From NCBI GenBank assembly GCA_033851265.1, contig JAWWOW010000004.1:423375-487374 (forward strand): DNA of 64,000 bases, read 5' to 3'. A program made the translations under genes and the position numbers. Positions within the stretch are counted from its first letter, which is position 1; every line of letters begins with the position of its first letter. The notes under the pieces were generated by a model. The model worked only from the letters and a program-made list of their open reading frames with translations, ran no database searches and had not been told where the DNA came from. This DNA is from JAWWOW01 sp033851265. Its GTDB lineage: Bacteria > Actinomycetota > Actinomycetes > JAWWOW01. Shown here piece after piece: positions 35,344 to 43,407 of this stretch.

Positions 35344-36293
35344 AGCCCAACGGGACGGCGAGCGGCGGGGGAACGATTCTCGTCGTCGACGACGACCCAG
35401 ATATCGCGCGGTTCGTCGAGATCAACATGCGACTCGAAGGCTTCGACGTACGCATCGCGCGGGACGGTGAGGAGGCTCTCGCGTCGGTCGCCGAAGAGCT
35501 GCCCGATCTCGTGCTGCTCGATGTGATGATGCCGCGTATCGACGGTGTCGAGGTCTGTCGTCGGTTGCGTGCCGATCCAGCGACCGCTCATCTGCCCGTC
35601 ATCATGCTGACCGCGAAGAGCTTGTCGGCTGACAAGGTCGTTGGGCTGACCGCCGGCGCCGACGACTACCTCATCAAGCCATTCGACACTTTGGAACTCG
35701 TTGCCCGGGTGCGGTCCACGCTGCGGCGCAATGCGGAGATGCGTGCGGCGTCCCCGCTCACCAACCTTCCTGGCAACACGCGCATCGATGAGGAGATCGC
35801 CACGCGCGTCGCCGTGGGCGTGCCGTTTGCCGTGTGCTATCTCGACCTTGACAACTTCAAGGCGTTCAACGATGCCTACGGATTCCTGCGCGGTGATGAG
35901 GCGATCCTGGCTCTTGCGCGTGCGTGTCAAACCGCCATCTTAGGAGCCGGGAAGCCGACACCATTCCTTGGGCACGTCGGCGGTGACGACTTTGTCGTTG
36001 TCTGTGAAGTCGGTCAGGCCGAGGCCTTGTGCACAGGAGTTCTCGCGGGGTTCGACGAGGTCGCACCGAAGTTGCATGACCCCGGTGATGCTGAACGCGG
36101 TCATCTGTTGGTCACCGATCGTCAGGGCAACCTACGCAGGTATCCGCTCGTTTCAGTATCCGCCGGCATCGCGAGCACTGAGCGGCGCACCTTCGTCGAC
36201 TACCGCCAAATCGTGGCGGTGGCTACGGAGATGAAAAACGTGGCCAAGACCACACCCGGCTCCGCGATGGCCGTGGACCGCCGCTCGGACTGA
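35340..36293 (+). CDS. Response regulator with GGDEF-type domain (GGDDF variant)
   Basis: 317 aa. Receiver domain (about 12-130): acidic pocket D17-D18-D19, phosphoacceptor D61 in LLDVMMP, IMLTAKS, and LIKPFD lysine. The C-terminal domain has the GGDEF-family pattern: YLDLDNFKAFNDAYGFLRGDEAI, then HVGGDDFVVV at residues 214-218 (GGDDF) and VSAGIAST. The allosteric RxxD I-site is missing. GGDEF domains make cyclic di-GMP; the Glu-to-Asp change could reduce or alter activity, so it may be a cyclase or a degenerate sensor. No kinase gene is adjacent. Starts inside the rpe stop. Confidence 0.88.
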   Translation: MKPNGTASGGGTILVVDDDPDIARFVEINMRLEGFDVRIARDGEEALASVAEELPDLVLLDVMMPRIDGVEVCRRLRADPATAHLPVIMLTAKSLSADKVVGLTAGADDYLIKPFDTLELVARVRSTLRRNAEMRAASPLTNLPGNTRIDEEIATRVAVGVPFAVCYLDLDNFKAFNDAYGFLRGDEAILALARACQTAILGAGKPTPFLGHVGGDDFVVVCEVGQAEALCTGVLAGFDEVAPKLHDPGDAERGHLLVTDRQGNLRRYPLVSVSAGIASTERRTFVDYRQIVAVATEMKNVAKTTPGSAMAVDRRSD

Positions 36294-36398
36294 CCTCCGC
36301 TCGACTGCACGAGACAGAGCGCCAGCCCTGCTTTAGCGGCCGAGCACCACCGCACTGCGTGCAACACTGTTATTCAGAACAGGTTGCAGGAGGCGATG

Positions 36399-37460
36399 AT
36401 GGCAAGCCCGAGCGAGCTTGACGCGATGCGTCGCGCGCTTGCGTTGAGCCACGCCGCGGTTGGAACGACGAGCCCGAACCCACCTGTCGGCTCGGTGATA
36501 CTCGATGCAACTGGCACGGTCATCGGGGAAGGCTGGACGCAACCACCGGGTGGCGCGCACGCCGAGATCGTCGCCTTGGCTCAAGCGGGCGCGGGAGCCT
36601 CGGGTGGTGTCGCCGTGGTCACGCTTGAGCCATGCCCACACATCGGTCAGACCGGTCCATGCACCGACGCATTGATCAACGCCGGCATCCGCCGCGTGGT
36701 CTATGCATGCGAAGACCCGAATCCTCAGGCAGCCGGAGGAGGGGGCGTTTTGCGCGCGGCTGGGCTCGACGTCGAAGGCGGCGTGCTGGCCAGGGATGTG
36801 GAGGACGAGGTTCTCGGTCCGTGGCTGTTCGCAACCAGGCACGGCCGACCATTCGTCACGTGGAAGTACGGCGGCAGTCTGGACGGGCGCGTCGCCGCGC
36901 CCGATGGGTCGAGTCGGTGGGTCACGGGGCCCGACGCACGTCGTGACGCGCATCGGCTACGTCGTGAGTGCGACGCTGTGCTTGTCGGCATCGGCACTGT
37001 TCTCACCGACGATCCGCGTCTCACCGCACGCGACGACGACGACCGCCCGACGGGTCGGCAACCGCTACGCGTGGTTCTCGACACCACCGCACGCACCCCA
37101 CACGACGCGGCGGTTCTCGACGACACCGCTCCGACCCTCGTGCTCAACGGCACTGATCTGCCCACGATCGACGGGCACCTCGACCTGGCTGCAGTGCTCG
37201 GAGTGCTGCATGACCGGGGCATCGTCTCGGTCCTGCTCGAGGGCGGGCCGACACTCGCGATGTCGTTCCTTCGAGCCGACCTCATTGATCGAGTCGTCGC
37301 CTATGTCGCCCCCGTGCTCATCGGCGGTGGTGGCCTGCCCGCGCTCGGGGGCGAGGGGGCGCCGAGCATCGACAAGGCATGGCGATTGCACATCGAGCAG
37401 GTGTCGCGGGTCGGAACCGACTTGCGGATCGTGGCGCGACCCGCTCGGGCCGAGGACTGA
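36399..37460 (+). CDS. ribD: Bifunctional riboflavin deaminase/reductase RibD
   Basis: 353 aa from the second ATG of ATGATG at 36399, since AGGAGG at 36388-36393 leaves 5 nt to it and only 2 nt to the first ATG. Deaminase domain (1-145) with zinc ligands in GGAHAEIVAL and TLEPCPHIGQTGPC. Reductase domain from about residue 145: RPFVTWKYGGSLDGRVA and LLEGGPTLAMSFL. Second and third steps of riboflavin synthesis. The 105 bp upstream hold an inverted repeat (CTGTT/AACAG, 36367-36382) but no FMN riboswitch. Confidence 0.95.
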   Translation: MASPSELDAMRRALALSHAAVGTTSPNPPVGSVILDATGTVIGEGWTQPPGGAHAEIVALAQAGAGASGGVAVVTLEPCPHIGQTGPCTDALINAGIRRVVYACEDPNPQAAGGGGVLRAAGLDVEGGVLARDVEDEVLGPWLFATRHGRPFVTWKYGGSLDGRVAAPDGSSRWVTGPDARRDAHRLRRECDAVLVGIGTVLTDDPRLTARDDDDRPTGRQPLRVVLDTTARTPHDAAVLDDTAPTLVLNGTDLPTIDGHLDLAAVLGVLHDRGIVSVLLEGGPTLAMSFLRADLIDRVVAYVAPVLIGGGGLPALGGEGAPSIDKAWRLHIEQVSRVGTDLRIVARPARAED

Positions 37461-37465
37461 GGGCC

Positions 37466-38098
37466 GTGTTCACCGGAATCGTGGAAGAGATCGGCGAGAT
37501 CGCCGCAATCGATCGCGCGGACGACGATGCACGGCTGTGTGTCCGCGCACCGACCATCGCTCGCGAGCTGCGATTCGGCGAGTCAGTGGCTGTGAACGGC
37601 GTTTGCCTGACCGTCGTCAGCAGCGACGACACGACGTTCACCGCTGACGTGATGCCAGAGACATTGCAGCGCAGCACGTTGGCCCACCTCCGAGTGGGCG
37701 AGCGGGTGAACATGGAACGCGCAGTCACCCCGGCGGGGCGCCTCGGCGGACATCTCGTGCAGGGTCACGTGGACGGCGTCGGGACCATCAGCTCCCGGGA
37801 ACCCGGTCCGCGCTGGGACGTTGTGCGCATCGCCATTGCTGCCGACCTCGCTCGCTACGTGGTGGTCAAAGGCTCGATCGCGGTGGAAGGCGTGAGCCTG
37901 ACCGTTGCAGCGGTCGACGACGACGGGTTCACGGTGAGCCTGATCCCGACGACGCTGGCCGAGACGACCCTCGGTGAGCGTCGGCCCGGAGACAAGGTCA
38001 ACCTCGAAGTCGACGTCATAGCGAAGTACGTGGAACGTCTGCTGGCCGAGCGACCTGCCGACGGCACGCGCGTTGAGACCGTGGAGCACCCGCTATGA
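37466..38098 (+). CDS. ribE: Riboflavin synthase alpha subunit
   Basis: 210 aa from the GTG at 37466 (FTGIVEEIG is the conserved N-terminus). Two homologous lumazine-binding domains: VNGVCLTV and GHLVQGHVDGVG in and after the first, VEGVSLTVAAV in the second. Dismutates two dimethylribityllumazine molecules to riboflavin. 5 nt after ribD; overlaps ribBA by ATGA. Confidence 0.96.
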   Translation: MFTGIVEEIGEIAAIDRADDDARLCVRAPTIARELRFGESVAVNGVCLTVVSSDDTTFTADVMPETLQRSTLAHLRVGERVNMERAVTPAGRLGGHLVQGHVDGVGTISSREPGPRWDVVRIAIAADLARYVVVKGSIAVEGVSLTVAAVDDDGFTVSLIPTTLAETTLGERRPGDKVNLEVDVIAKYVERLLAERPADGTRVETVEHPL

Positions 38099-39474
38099 CG
38101 CGCTTCGACAGCATCGAGCGAGCCGTTGCAGAGATTGCCGCGGGTCGCGCGGTTGTCGTCGTTGATGACGAGGACCGCGAAAACGAGGGCGACCTGGTCT
38201 TCGCCGCGAGCAAGGCAACCCCGGAACTGGTCGCTTTCATGATTCGGTACACAAGCGGCGTGGTCTGTGTCCCGATGGAGGGCGAGACCCTTGACAGGCT
38301 GGACCTTCCGCCGATGGCGGCGCACAACCAGGAGCGCAGGGGCACCGCCTACACCGTCAGCGTCGACGCACGCGAAGGCATCACCACCGGGATCTCGGCG
38401 ACTGATCGCGCACTGACTATCCGAACACTTGCCGATTCGGCAACCGAGCCACACGAGCTGTCCCGACCGGGTCATGTTTTCCCGCTGCGTTACGCGGAAG
38501 GCGGGGTGCTGGCACGAATCGGGCACACCGAAGCCGCGGTGGACCTGGCTCGTCTCGCTGGGCTCACTCCTGCGGGCGTCATCTGCGAGATCGTCAACGA
38601 CGACGGATCGATGGCCCGGCTGCCACAGTTGGAGGTCTTCGCGCGCGAACGCGGGCTTGCGTTGATTTCGATCGCCGATCTCGTTGACTTCCGTCGGCGT
38701 CGGGAGACGCAGGTCAAAGCGATCGCCGATGCACGACTTCCGACGCGCCACGGCGAGTTTCGGGCCGTCGGTTATCGCAATCTGCTCGACGGCACCGACC
38801 ACATCGCGCTGGTTCGCGGCGAGGTCGGAGACGGTCAAGGCATCCTCGTGCGCGTGCACTCGGAGTGCCTGACGGGTGATGTGTTCGGCTCCATGCGATG
38901 TGACTGCGGCATGCAGCTCGACGCGGCACTCGAACTCATCGCACGCGAGGATCGGGGAGTAGTTCTGTACGTCCGCGGTCACGAAGGCCGTGGGATCGGA
39001 CTGCTTCACAAACTGCAGGCCTACCAACTCCAAGACCGCGGTCGCGACACCGTCGATGCCAACCTCGACCTTGGTCTTCCTGCTGATGCGCGTGACTACG
39101 GCACCGGCGCTCAGATTTTGGTCGACCTGGGCGTGCGAACCATGCGTTTGATAACCAACAACCCGACCAAGCGTGCTGGCTTAGAAGGCTTCGGCCTCGA
39201 GATCATCGAGCGGGTGCCGATGCCGGTCGCGGCAACACCCGAGAACATGCAGTACCTCCAGACAAAACGCGACCGTATGGGCCACGACCTGCCCGGTCTA
39301 CCGCTCCCGATGGCCGACGACCTCACCCGCCGACAAGCGGTCATCCCTGTCCCGCAGACCGCACCGGTCGTGGAACCGACGGTCGCGCCGTTACCTGCGA
39401 CTCCGCTGCGGTCCGGCCTCGCCGGCATCGTGGACAACGAGGGTCCCGTCTCCGACGTGGAGGATGCGGTATGA
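38095..39474 (+). CDS. ribBA: Bifunctional DHBP synthase / GTP cyclohydrolase II
   Basis: 459 aa. N-terminal DHBP synthase (about 1-200): VVDDEDRENEGDL, GVVCVPM, HVFPLRYAEGGVL. C-terminal GTP cyclohydrolase II: zinc cysteines in VHSECLTGDVFGSMRCDCG, VLYVRGHEGRGIGLLHKL, and NNPTKRAGLEG. Makes both riboflavin precursors from ribulose 5-phosphate and GTP. The last 60 residues or so are a Pro/Ala/Val-rich tail not needed for either fold. Confidence 0.96.
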   Translation: MTRFDSIERAVAEIAAGRAVVVVDDEDRENEGDLVFAASKATPELVAFMIRYTSGVVCVPMEGETLDRLDLPPMAAHNQERRGTAYTVSVDAREGITTGISATDRALTIRTLADSATEPHELSRPGHVFPLRYAEGGVLARIGHTEAAVDLARLAGLTPAGVICEIVNDDGSMARLPQLEVFARERGLALISIADLVDFRRRRETQVKAIADARLPTRHGEFRAVGYRNLLDGTDHIALVRGEVGDGQGILVRVHSECLTGDVFGSMRCDCGMQLDAALELIAREDRGVVLYVRGHEGRGIGLLHKLQAYQLQDRGRDTVDANLDLGLPADARDYGTGAQILVDLGVRTMRLITNNPTKRAGLEGFGLEIIERVPMPVAATPENMQYLQTKRDRMGHDLPGLPLPMADDLTRRQAVIPVPQTAPVVEPTVAPLPATPLRSGLAGIVDNEGPVSDVEDAV

Positions 39475-39968
39475 GCGGGGGCGGCGGTCCGTCGATCGAT
39501 CCCGTTGACGCGTCCACCCTGCATGTCGGGGTCGCAGTGACGCGCTGGCACCAGCAGGTCAGCGCTGGCCTGCTTGCCGGAGCCTTGGCCGCGCTGGCGG
39601 ACTGCAAGGTCGAGCAGCCGACCGTCGTACACGTCGCGGGTGCCTTCGAACTCCCGGTAATCGCCCATGCGTTGGCGGCGACACATGACGCTGTGGTCAC
39701 CCTCGGCGTTGTCATTCGCGGCGGCACTCCGCACTTCGACTACGTCTGCCGCGCGGTGACAGACGGGTGCACGCGCGTTGCGCTCGACACCGGGGTGCCA
39801 GTGGGCTTCGGCGTCTTGACCTGCGACAACGAGGACCAGGCCATCGATCGAGCCGGCCTGCCGGGTTCCCGCGAGGACAAGGGTCGGGAAGCCGTGCTCG
39901 CTGCGGTCACGACCGCGTTGTCGTTGCGTGAGATCGGCAGCAGGAAGGGCCATACGCCGGCGGGCTGA
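39471..39968 (+). CDS. ribH: 6,7-dimethyl-8-ribityllumazine synthase
   Basis: 165 aa. Condenses the RibA/D product with DHBP. Core motifs: GVAVTRWHQQVSAGLLAGAL, VAGAFELPVIAHAL, LGVVIRGGTPHFDYVC with the catalytic His, and FGVLTCDNEDQAIDRAG. Usual length. ATGA overlap with ribBA. Last rib gene; hisG follows 44 nt on. Confidence 0.96.
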   Translation: MSGGGGPSIDPVDASTLHVGVAVTRWHQQVSAGLLAGALAALADCKVEQPTVVHVAGAFELPVIAHALAATHDAVVTLGVVIRGGTPHFDYVCRAVTDGCTRVALDTGVPVGFGVLTCDNEDQAIDRAGLPGSREDKGREAVLAAVTTALSLREIGSRKGHTPAG

Positions 39969-40012
39969 TCAGTCCGCCGTAGGCTCAATCCGTCCTGACG
40001 AAAGGCACGCTC

Positions 40013-40888
40013 GTGCTCTCGCTTGTCCTACCCAAAGGTTCGCTCGAGGCGGCGACTCTTGCGCTATTCGACGCAGCCGACCTGGCGGTGCGCCGCGGCT
40101 CTGATCGCGACTACCACGCCGCCATCGAGGACCCACGCATCGATCGCGTCCGTTTCCTGCGGCCGCAGGAGATCCCGACGTACCTCGAGCAAGGACTGTT
40201 CGACCTCGGCATCACCGGACGTGACTGGATCACCGAGACGGGTGCCGACGTGGTCAGTCTGGGTGAGCTTGAGTATTCGAAGACCACCTCGAGCCCCGTT
40301 CGGATCGTCCTTGCCGTGCCCGCGGACCACCCTGCCCAGAAGGGTGAGGACCTTCCGGAGGACGTGCGGGTGTCCACGGAGTACCCCGCACTCACGCGAC
40401 GGTACTTCGACGAGATCGGCGTCAAAGCGCGCATCGTGCCGTCGTACGGCGCAACGGAGGCGAAGGTCCCGGACATCGTCGACGCCATCGTCGATGTGAC
40501 CGAAACCGGTTCGTCACTACGCAAACACGGACTCAAGGTCATCGAGACCTTGCTGACGAGCCGTACCGAGCTGGTTGCCAACCGTGCGTCGTACGACGAT
40601 CTAGCGAAGCGGCAAGCGATGGAGGACATCGTGCTGCTCCTGCAAGGAGCCGTTCGGGCGCGCGACGTTGTCTTGGTGAAGCTCAACGTCGCCGATGAGC
40701 AGCTGGACAGTGTGCTCACCGTGATGCCGTCGATGTCGTCTCCAACCGTCACGCCGCTGGCCAGCGTCGGGATGCACGCGGTCGAATCCGTCGTCCCCAA
40801 GCGAGGAATCAACGAGCTGATCCCGGCCCTGCGCGCTGCCGGCGCGCGCGACATCCTCGAGTTGCCCATCTCCAAAATCGTCGAGTGA
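40013..40888 (+). CDS. hisG: ATP phosphoribosyltransferase (long form)
   Basis: 291 aa. First and feedback-controlled step of histidine synthesis. Catalytic bilobal domain with LVLPKGSLEAATLALF, YLEQGLFDLGITGRDWI and the PRPP loop DAIVDVTETGSSLRKHGL. A C-terminal ACT-like domain (from about 210; VVLVKLNVADEQLDSVL) makes this the HisG-L type that binds histidine. GTG start with GAAAGG before it. The neighbour hisE, usual upstream in actinobacteria, is absent. Confidence 0.96.
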   Translation: MLSLVLPKGSLEAATLALFDAADLAVRRGSDRDYHAAIEDPRIDRVRFLRPQEIPTYLEQGLFDLGITGRDWITETGADVVSLGELEYSKTTSSPVRIVLAVPADHPAQKGEDLPEDVRVSTEYPALTRRYFDEIGVKARIVPSYGATEAKVPDIVDAIVDVTETGSSLRKHGLKVIETLLTSRTELVANRASYDDLAKRQAMEDIVLLLQGAVRARDVVLVKLNVADEQLDSVLTVMPSMSSPTVTPLASVGMHAVESVVPKRGINELIPALRAAGARDILELPISKIVE

Positions 40889-41868
40889 CAGCCGGTTCCT
40901 CGACGGACGTCGTCACGGTGTCTCCTGGCAGGAAACACGGGAGCTGGCCGCTCGTCGTGATGGTGCTCTCCGGAGCATTGCTAGCCGCGCAGGCACGAGT
41001 CAACGGCGGTCTGCAAGAGCGCCTCGGCAACACCACCGCCATCGCCGCCCTCGTCGCGTTGGTGTCGTTCGCGGTCGGAACCTTCGTCCTGCTGGTGGTG
41101 CTGTTCGCTTCCCGACGGGCACGTACGACGCTCCGCCACCTGCCGGATCACGCAGACGAGCTGAGTTGGTGGTTCTTTCTCGGTGGCATCGGCGGGGCGG
41201 CGTTGGTGAGCGTTTCCGCAGCTGCCGTGCCGATCATCGGTGTCGCCTTGCTGTCGGTGTGCACGGTCGCCGGACAAACCGCCGGGTCCCTTGCCGTTGA
41301 TGAGGTGGGGTTAGCTCCTGGCGGCAAGCGTCCGATTACTGGTGCGCGATTGGCTGGCGCAGTCCTTGCGGTCGGCGCGCTGCTGCTCGCAACGCTCGGA
41401 CATCCGCACGGTGACTTTTCCGTGGGTCTGGTCATCGCTATCACGGTCGCGGGTTTCCTTGTTGCCGGCCAACAGGCCGTCAACGGACGGCTCGCGGTAG
41501 CGACCGGTGAAGCACGTATCGCCGCAGCAGTGTCGTTCGTCGGCGGCACCCTGGTGCTAGCAGTGCTCACCGGCCTGTTCGCGAGCGCGGGCCGACTGCA
41601 CAACCTCGATTGGCCGACCGAGCCGTGGCTCTACTTCGGCGGCATCGGTGGTGCGATCTACATCGTCCTCGGAGCATCAACAGTCGCTGCGCTCGGCGTA
41701 CTCCGGCTGACACTTGCGTCAGTGGCTGGTCAGCTGCTCGGCTCGTTGCTGCTCGACGCGTTCGTTCCAGCACCGGGGGAAGGGTTGACGGCGACGACGA
41801 TTGCCGGCGTCCTGCTCACCTTCGTTGCAGTTGCGGTCACCGCAAGCTCTCGGGGGTCGCTGAGATGA
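40885..41868 (+). CDS. DMT-superfamily YdcZ-type membrane protein
   Basis: 327 aa, about ten hydrophobic segments arranged as two similar halves: each contains a pattern like AAQARVNGGLQERLGN (first half) and AGQQAVNGRLAVATGEARIAAAVSFVGG (second half), and later GGIGGA. This matches the YdcZ (DUF606) family of drug/metabolite transporters; substrate unknown. GTG start overlaps the hisG stop and the gene overlaps the next by ATGA, so it is co-transcribed with hisG although no histidine role is evident. Confidence 0.85.
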   Translation: MTAGSSTDVVTVSPGRKHGSWPLVVMVLSGALLAAQARVNGGLQERLGNTTAIAALVALVSFAVGTFVLLVVLFASRRARTTLRHLPDHADELSWWFFLGGIGGAALVSVSAAAVPIIGVALLSVCTVAGQTAGSLAVDEVGLAPGGKRPITGARLAGAVLAVGALLLATLGHPHGDFSVGLVIAITVAGFLVAGQQAVNGRLAVATGEARIAAAVSFVGGTLVLAVLTGLFASAGRLHNLDWPTEPWLYFGGIGGAIYIVLGASTVAALGVLRLTLASVAGQLLGSLLLDAFVPAPGEGLTATTIAGVLLTFVAVAVTASSRGSLR

Positions 41869-42341
41869 CGATGTCTACTGCTCCCGTTGGCGCTGCACCG
41901 GTGCGGCTGCCGCACACCTGGCGGCCGTTGTTCGGTCGCTTGATCGGCTTGTGCGCTGTCGTCGTCGTGCTGACCGGGGCCGCCCTGCTCGCGATCGCCA
42001 TTCACGGCCCCGACGTGCACCTCGCCGACCGGGTTGGCATCGGGCTGCTCGGCCTGCCCGTCGCCGCAGTGTTGCTCATGCTCGCCCGTCCTCGGCTCAC
42101 TGCTGACGTCGACGGGCTGACCGTCGTCAACCTGATCAGAACGCGTCGTGTCGATTGGACACAGATCGTCGGAGTCGACCTCGCGGAAACGCAGTCATGG
42201 GCAAGCCTGGACCTCGCTGACGGAACCGCGTTGCCCGTCCTCGCGCTGCAGACCGCCGATGGCGCGCGTTATCGCCGAGCGGTTGCGGAGTTGCGTGCAC
42301 TTGTCGCGGCCGCCGCGGACGCTCCGAGCAGTAAGCCGTAA
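41865..42341 (+). CDS. Small membrane protein with PH-like domain
   Basis: 158 aa. Two hydrophobic segments (about residues 25-50 and 60-78), then a C-terminal region with LTADVDGLTVVNLIRTRRVDWTQIVGVDL, the typical wording of actinobacterial bacterial-PH domain (DUF2581-like) membrane proteins. Function unknown. ATG overlaps the previous stop; a second ATG at 41871 is possible. In these families an associated ribosomal or his/rib neighbourhood is common, but I infer no role. Confidence 0.75.
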   Translation: MTMSTAPVGAAPVRLPHTWRPLFGRLIGLCAVVVVLTGAALLAIAIHGPDVHLADRVGIGLLGLPVAAVLLMLARPRLTADVDGLTVVNLIRTRRVDWTQIVGVDLAETQSWASLDLADGTALPVLALQTADGARYRRAVAELRALVAAAADAPSSKP

Positions 42342-42350
42342 GGTCGGCCG

Positions 42351-43136
42351 ATGCCCACGGTGGAGCGGTCGGGTCAGCCGTCGCTCTTCTATACGGATAC
42401 CGGCGGGCCGGGACCGGTCGTCGTATTCAGCCACGGCATCCTGATGGACGCGTCGATGTTCGATGCTCAGGTCGCCGCGCTGGCGCCGGCGTACCGCTGC
42501 ATCAGCTGGGACCAGCGTGGGCACGGCGCGACCGGCATGGTCAACGACGCGTTCAGCTACTGGGACTCCGCGGACGACTTGCTCGCTGTCCTCGACCAAG
42601 CGGGGGTCGAATCGGCCGTCCTCGTCGGCATGAGCCAAGGCGGCTTCGTCGGTTTGCGGGTTGCGTTGAACGCGCCGGACCGAGTCCGCGGACTCGTTTT
42701 CCTCGACAGCCAGGCGGGTCTCGAAGCCGACGACGCAGCACCGCTCTATCGGGGCATGGCCGAGACATGGGCGGTGGAGGGATACGACCCCGCAGTGGCG
42801 GCTTTCGTTGCGACGCTGATCCTCGGTGAGAGTGCGGACCCGGCGCCGTGGCTGGCGAAGTGGGCGGCCTATCCCAAGGAACAGGTGCTGCAACCGACGT
42901 ACACATTGCTCGCCCGCGAGGACCTCACGGTGCGCTTGGCGGAGGTCGCGCACCCTGCGCTCGTCATCCATGGCGACGTTGATGCAGCGATCCCGATGGA
43001 GCGCGCCGCGGTGCTCGCTGCGGGTTTGCCTAACTGCCGGGGTCTGGTGTCCGTACCCGGCGCCGGTCATGCCGGCAACGTCAGCCATCCCGAGCCGTAC
43101 AACCGGGCCATCCTCCAATTCCTCGCATCGCTTTGA
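42351..43136 (+). CDS. Alpha/beta hydrolase
   Basis: 261 aa. Alpha/beta-hydrolase fold with the oxyanion segment VVVFSHGILMDASMF, DQRGHGATG, nucleophile elbow LVGMSQGGFVGLRVAL (Ser in GMSQG), the acid in VIHGDVDAAIPME and the catalytic His in GAGHAGNVSHPE. It resembles haloalkane-dehalogenase/lactonase-like hydrolases, but no tryptophan pair or other substrate motif lets me name a reaction. Starts 9 nt after the PH-like gene. Confidence 0.85.
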   Translation: MPTVERSGQPSLFYTDTGGPGPVVVFSHGILMDASMFDAQVAALAPAYRCISWDQRGHGATGMVNDAFSYWDSADDLLAVLDQAGVESAVLVGMSQGGFVGLRVALNAPDRVRGLVFLDSQAGLEADDAAPLYRGMAETWAVEGYDPAVAAFVATLILGESADPAPWLAKWAAYPKEQVLQPTYTLLAREDLTVRLAEVAHPALVIHGDVDAAIPMERAAVLAAGLPNCRGLVSVPGAGHAGNVSHPEPYNRAILQFLASL

Positions 43137-43407
43137 GAGAGCCTGGATAGGCACCCCGGTGCTACTCTGAGCGCGTCGACCAGCCGTCTGGCGCAGATCA
43201 CCAGGCGGTGCGCAAGCGGAGTTCTCTCCCACCTTGACTGGCCCTCGAGGCCGGCGGGTCCGGTCGGTCGGTGGCTCCAGTAGCTGGGGCGCCATCGGTC
43301 GGTCCGGTCGTGGTGCGAGCCCCGCGGGCGCAGGCCTGGCGGGGCTTACCCATCTTCCGGGTGGCCTCCCTGCCCGCGGTCGCGCCAGGTAACGCCAAGG
43401 AGGCGCC
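43137..43407 (+). promoter_or_regulatory. Long structured leader of the infC-rpmI-rplT operon
   Basis: 271 bp without a credible gene before infC. TACTCT (43163-43168) is a possible -10. A perfect 8-bp stem AGCCCCGC/GCGGGGCT (43318-43325 with 43339-43346) is followed by ACCC/GGGT (43348-43351 with 43359-43362). An in-frame TAA at 43390-43392 and AAGGAGG at 43397-43403 precede the start. Known IF3-L35-L20 operons in other phyla are autoregulated through leader RNA; a similar role is likely, but the fold does not match one I can name. Confidence 0.5.

Noticed and set aside
36367..36382. CTGTT/AACAG inverted repeat before ribD as a repressor operator
   Set aside because: Short 5-bp arms can occur by chance and no candidate regulator is nearby; noted in the ribD entry only.
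36294..36398. FMN riboswitch before ribD
   Set aside because: The gap is too short for an RFN element with its conserved multi-stem junction, and its signature segments are absent.
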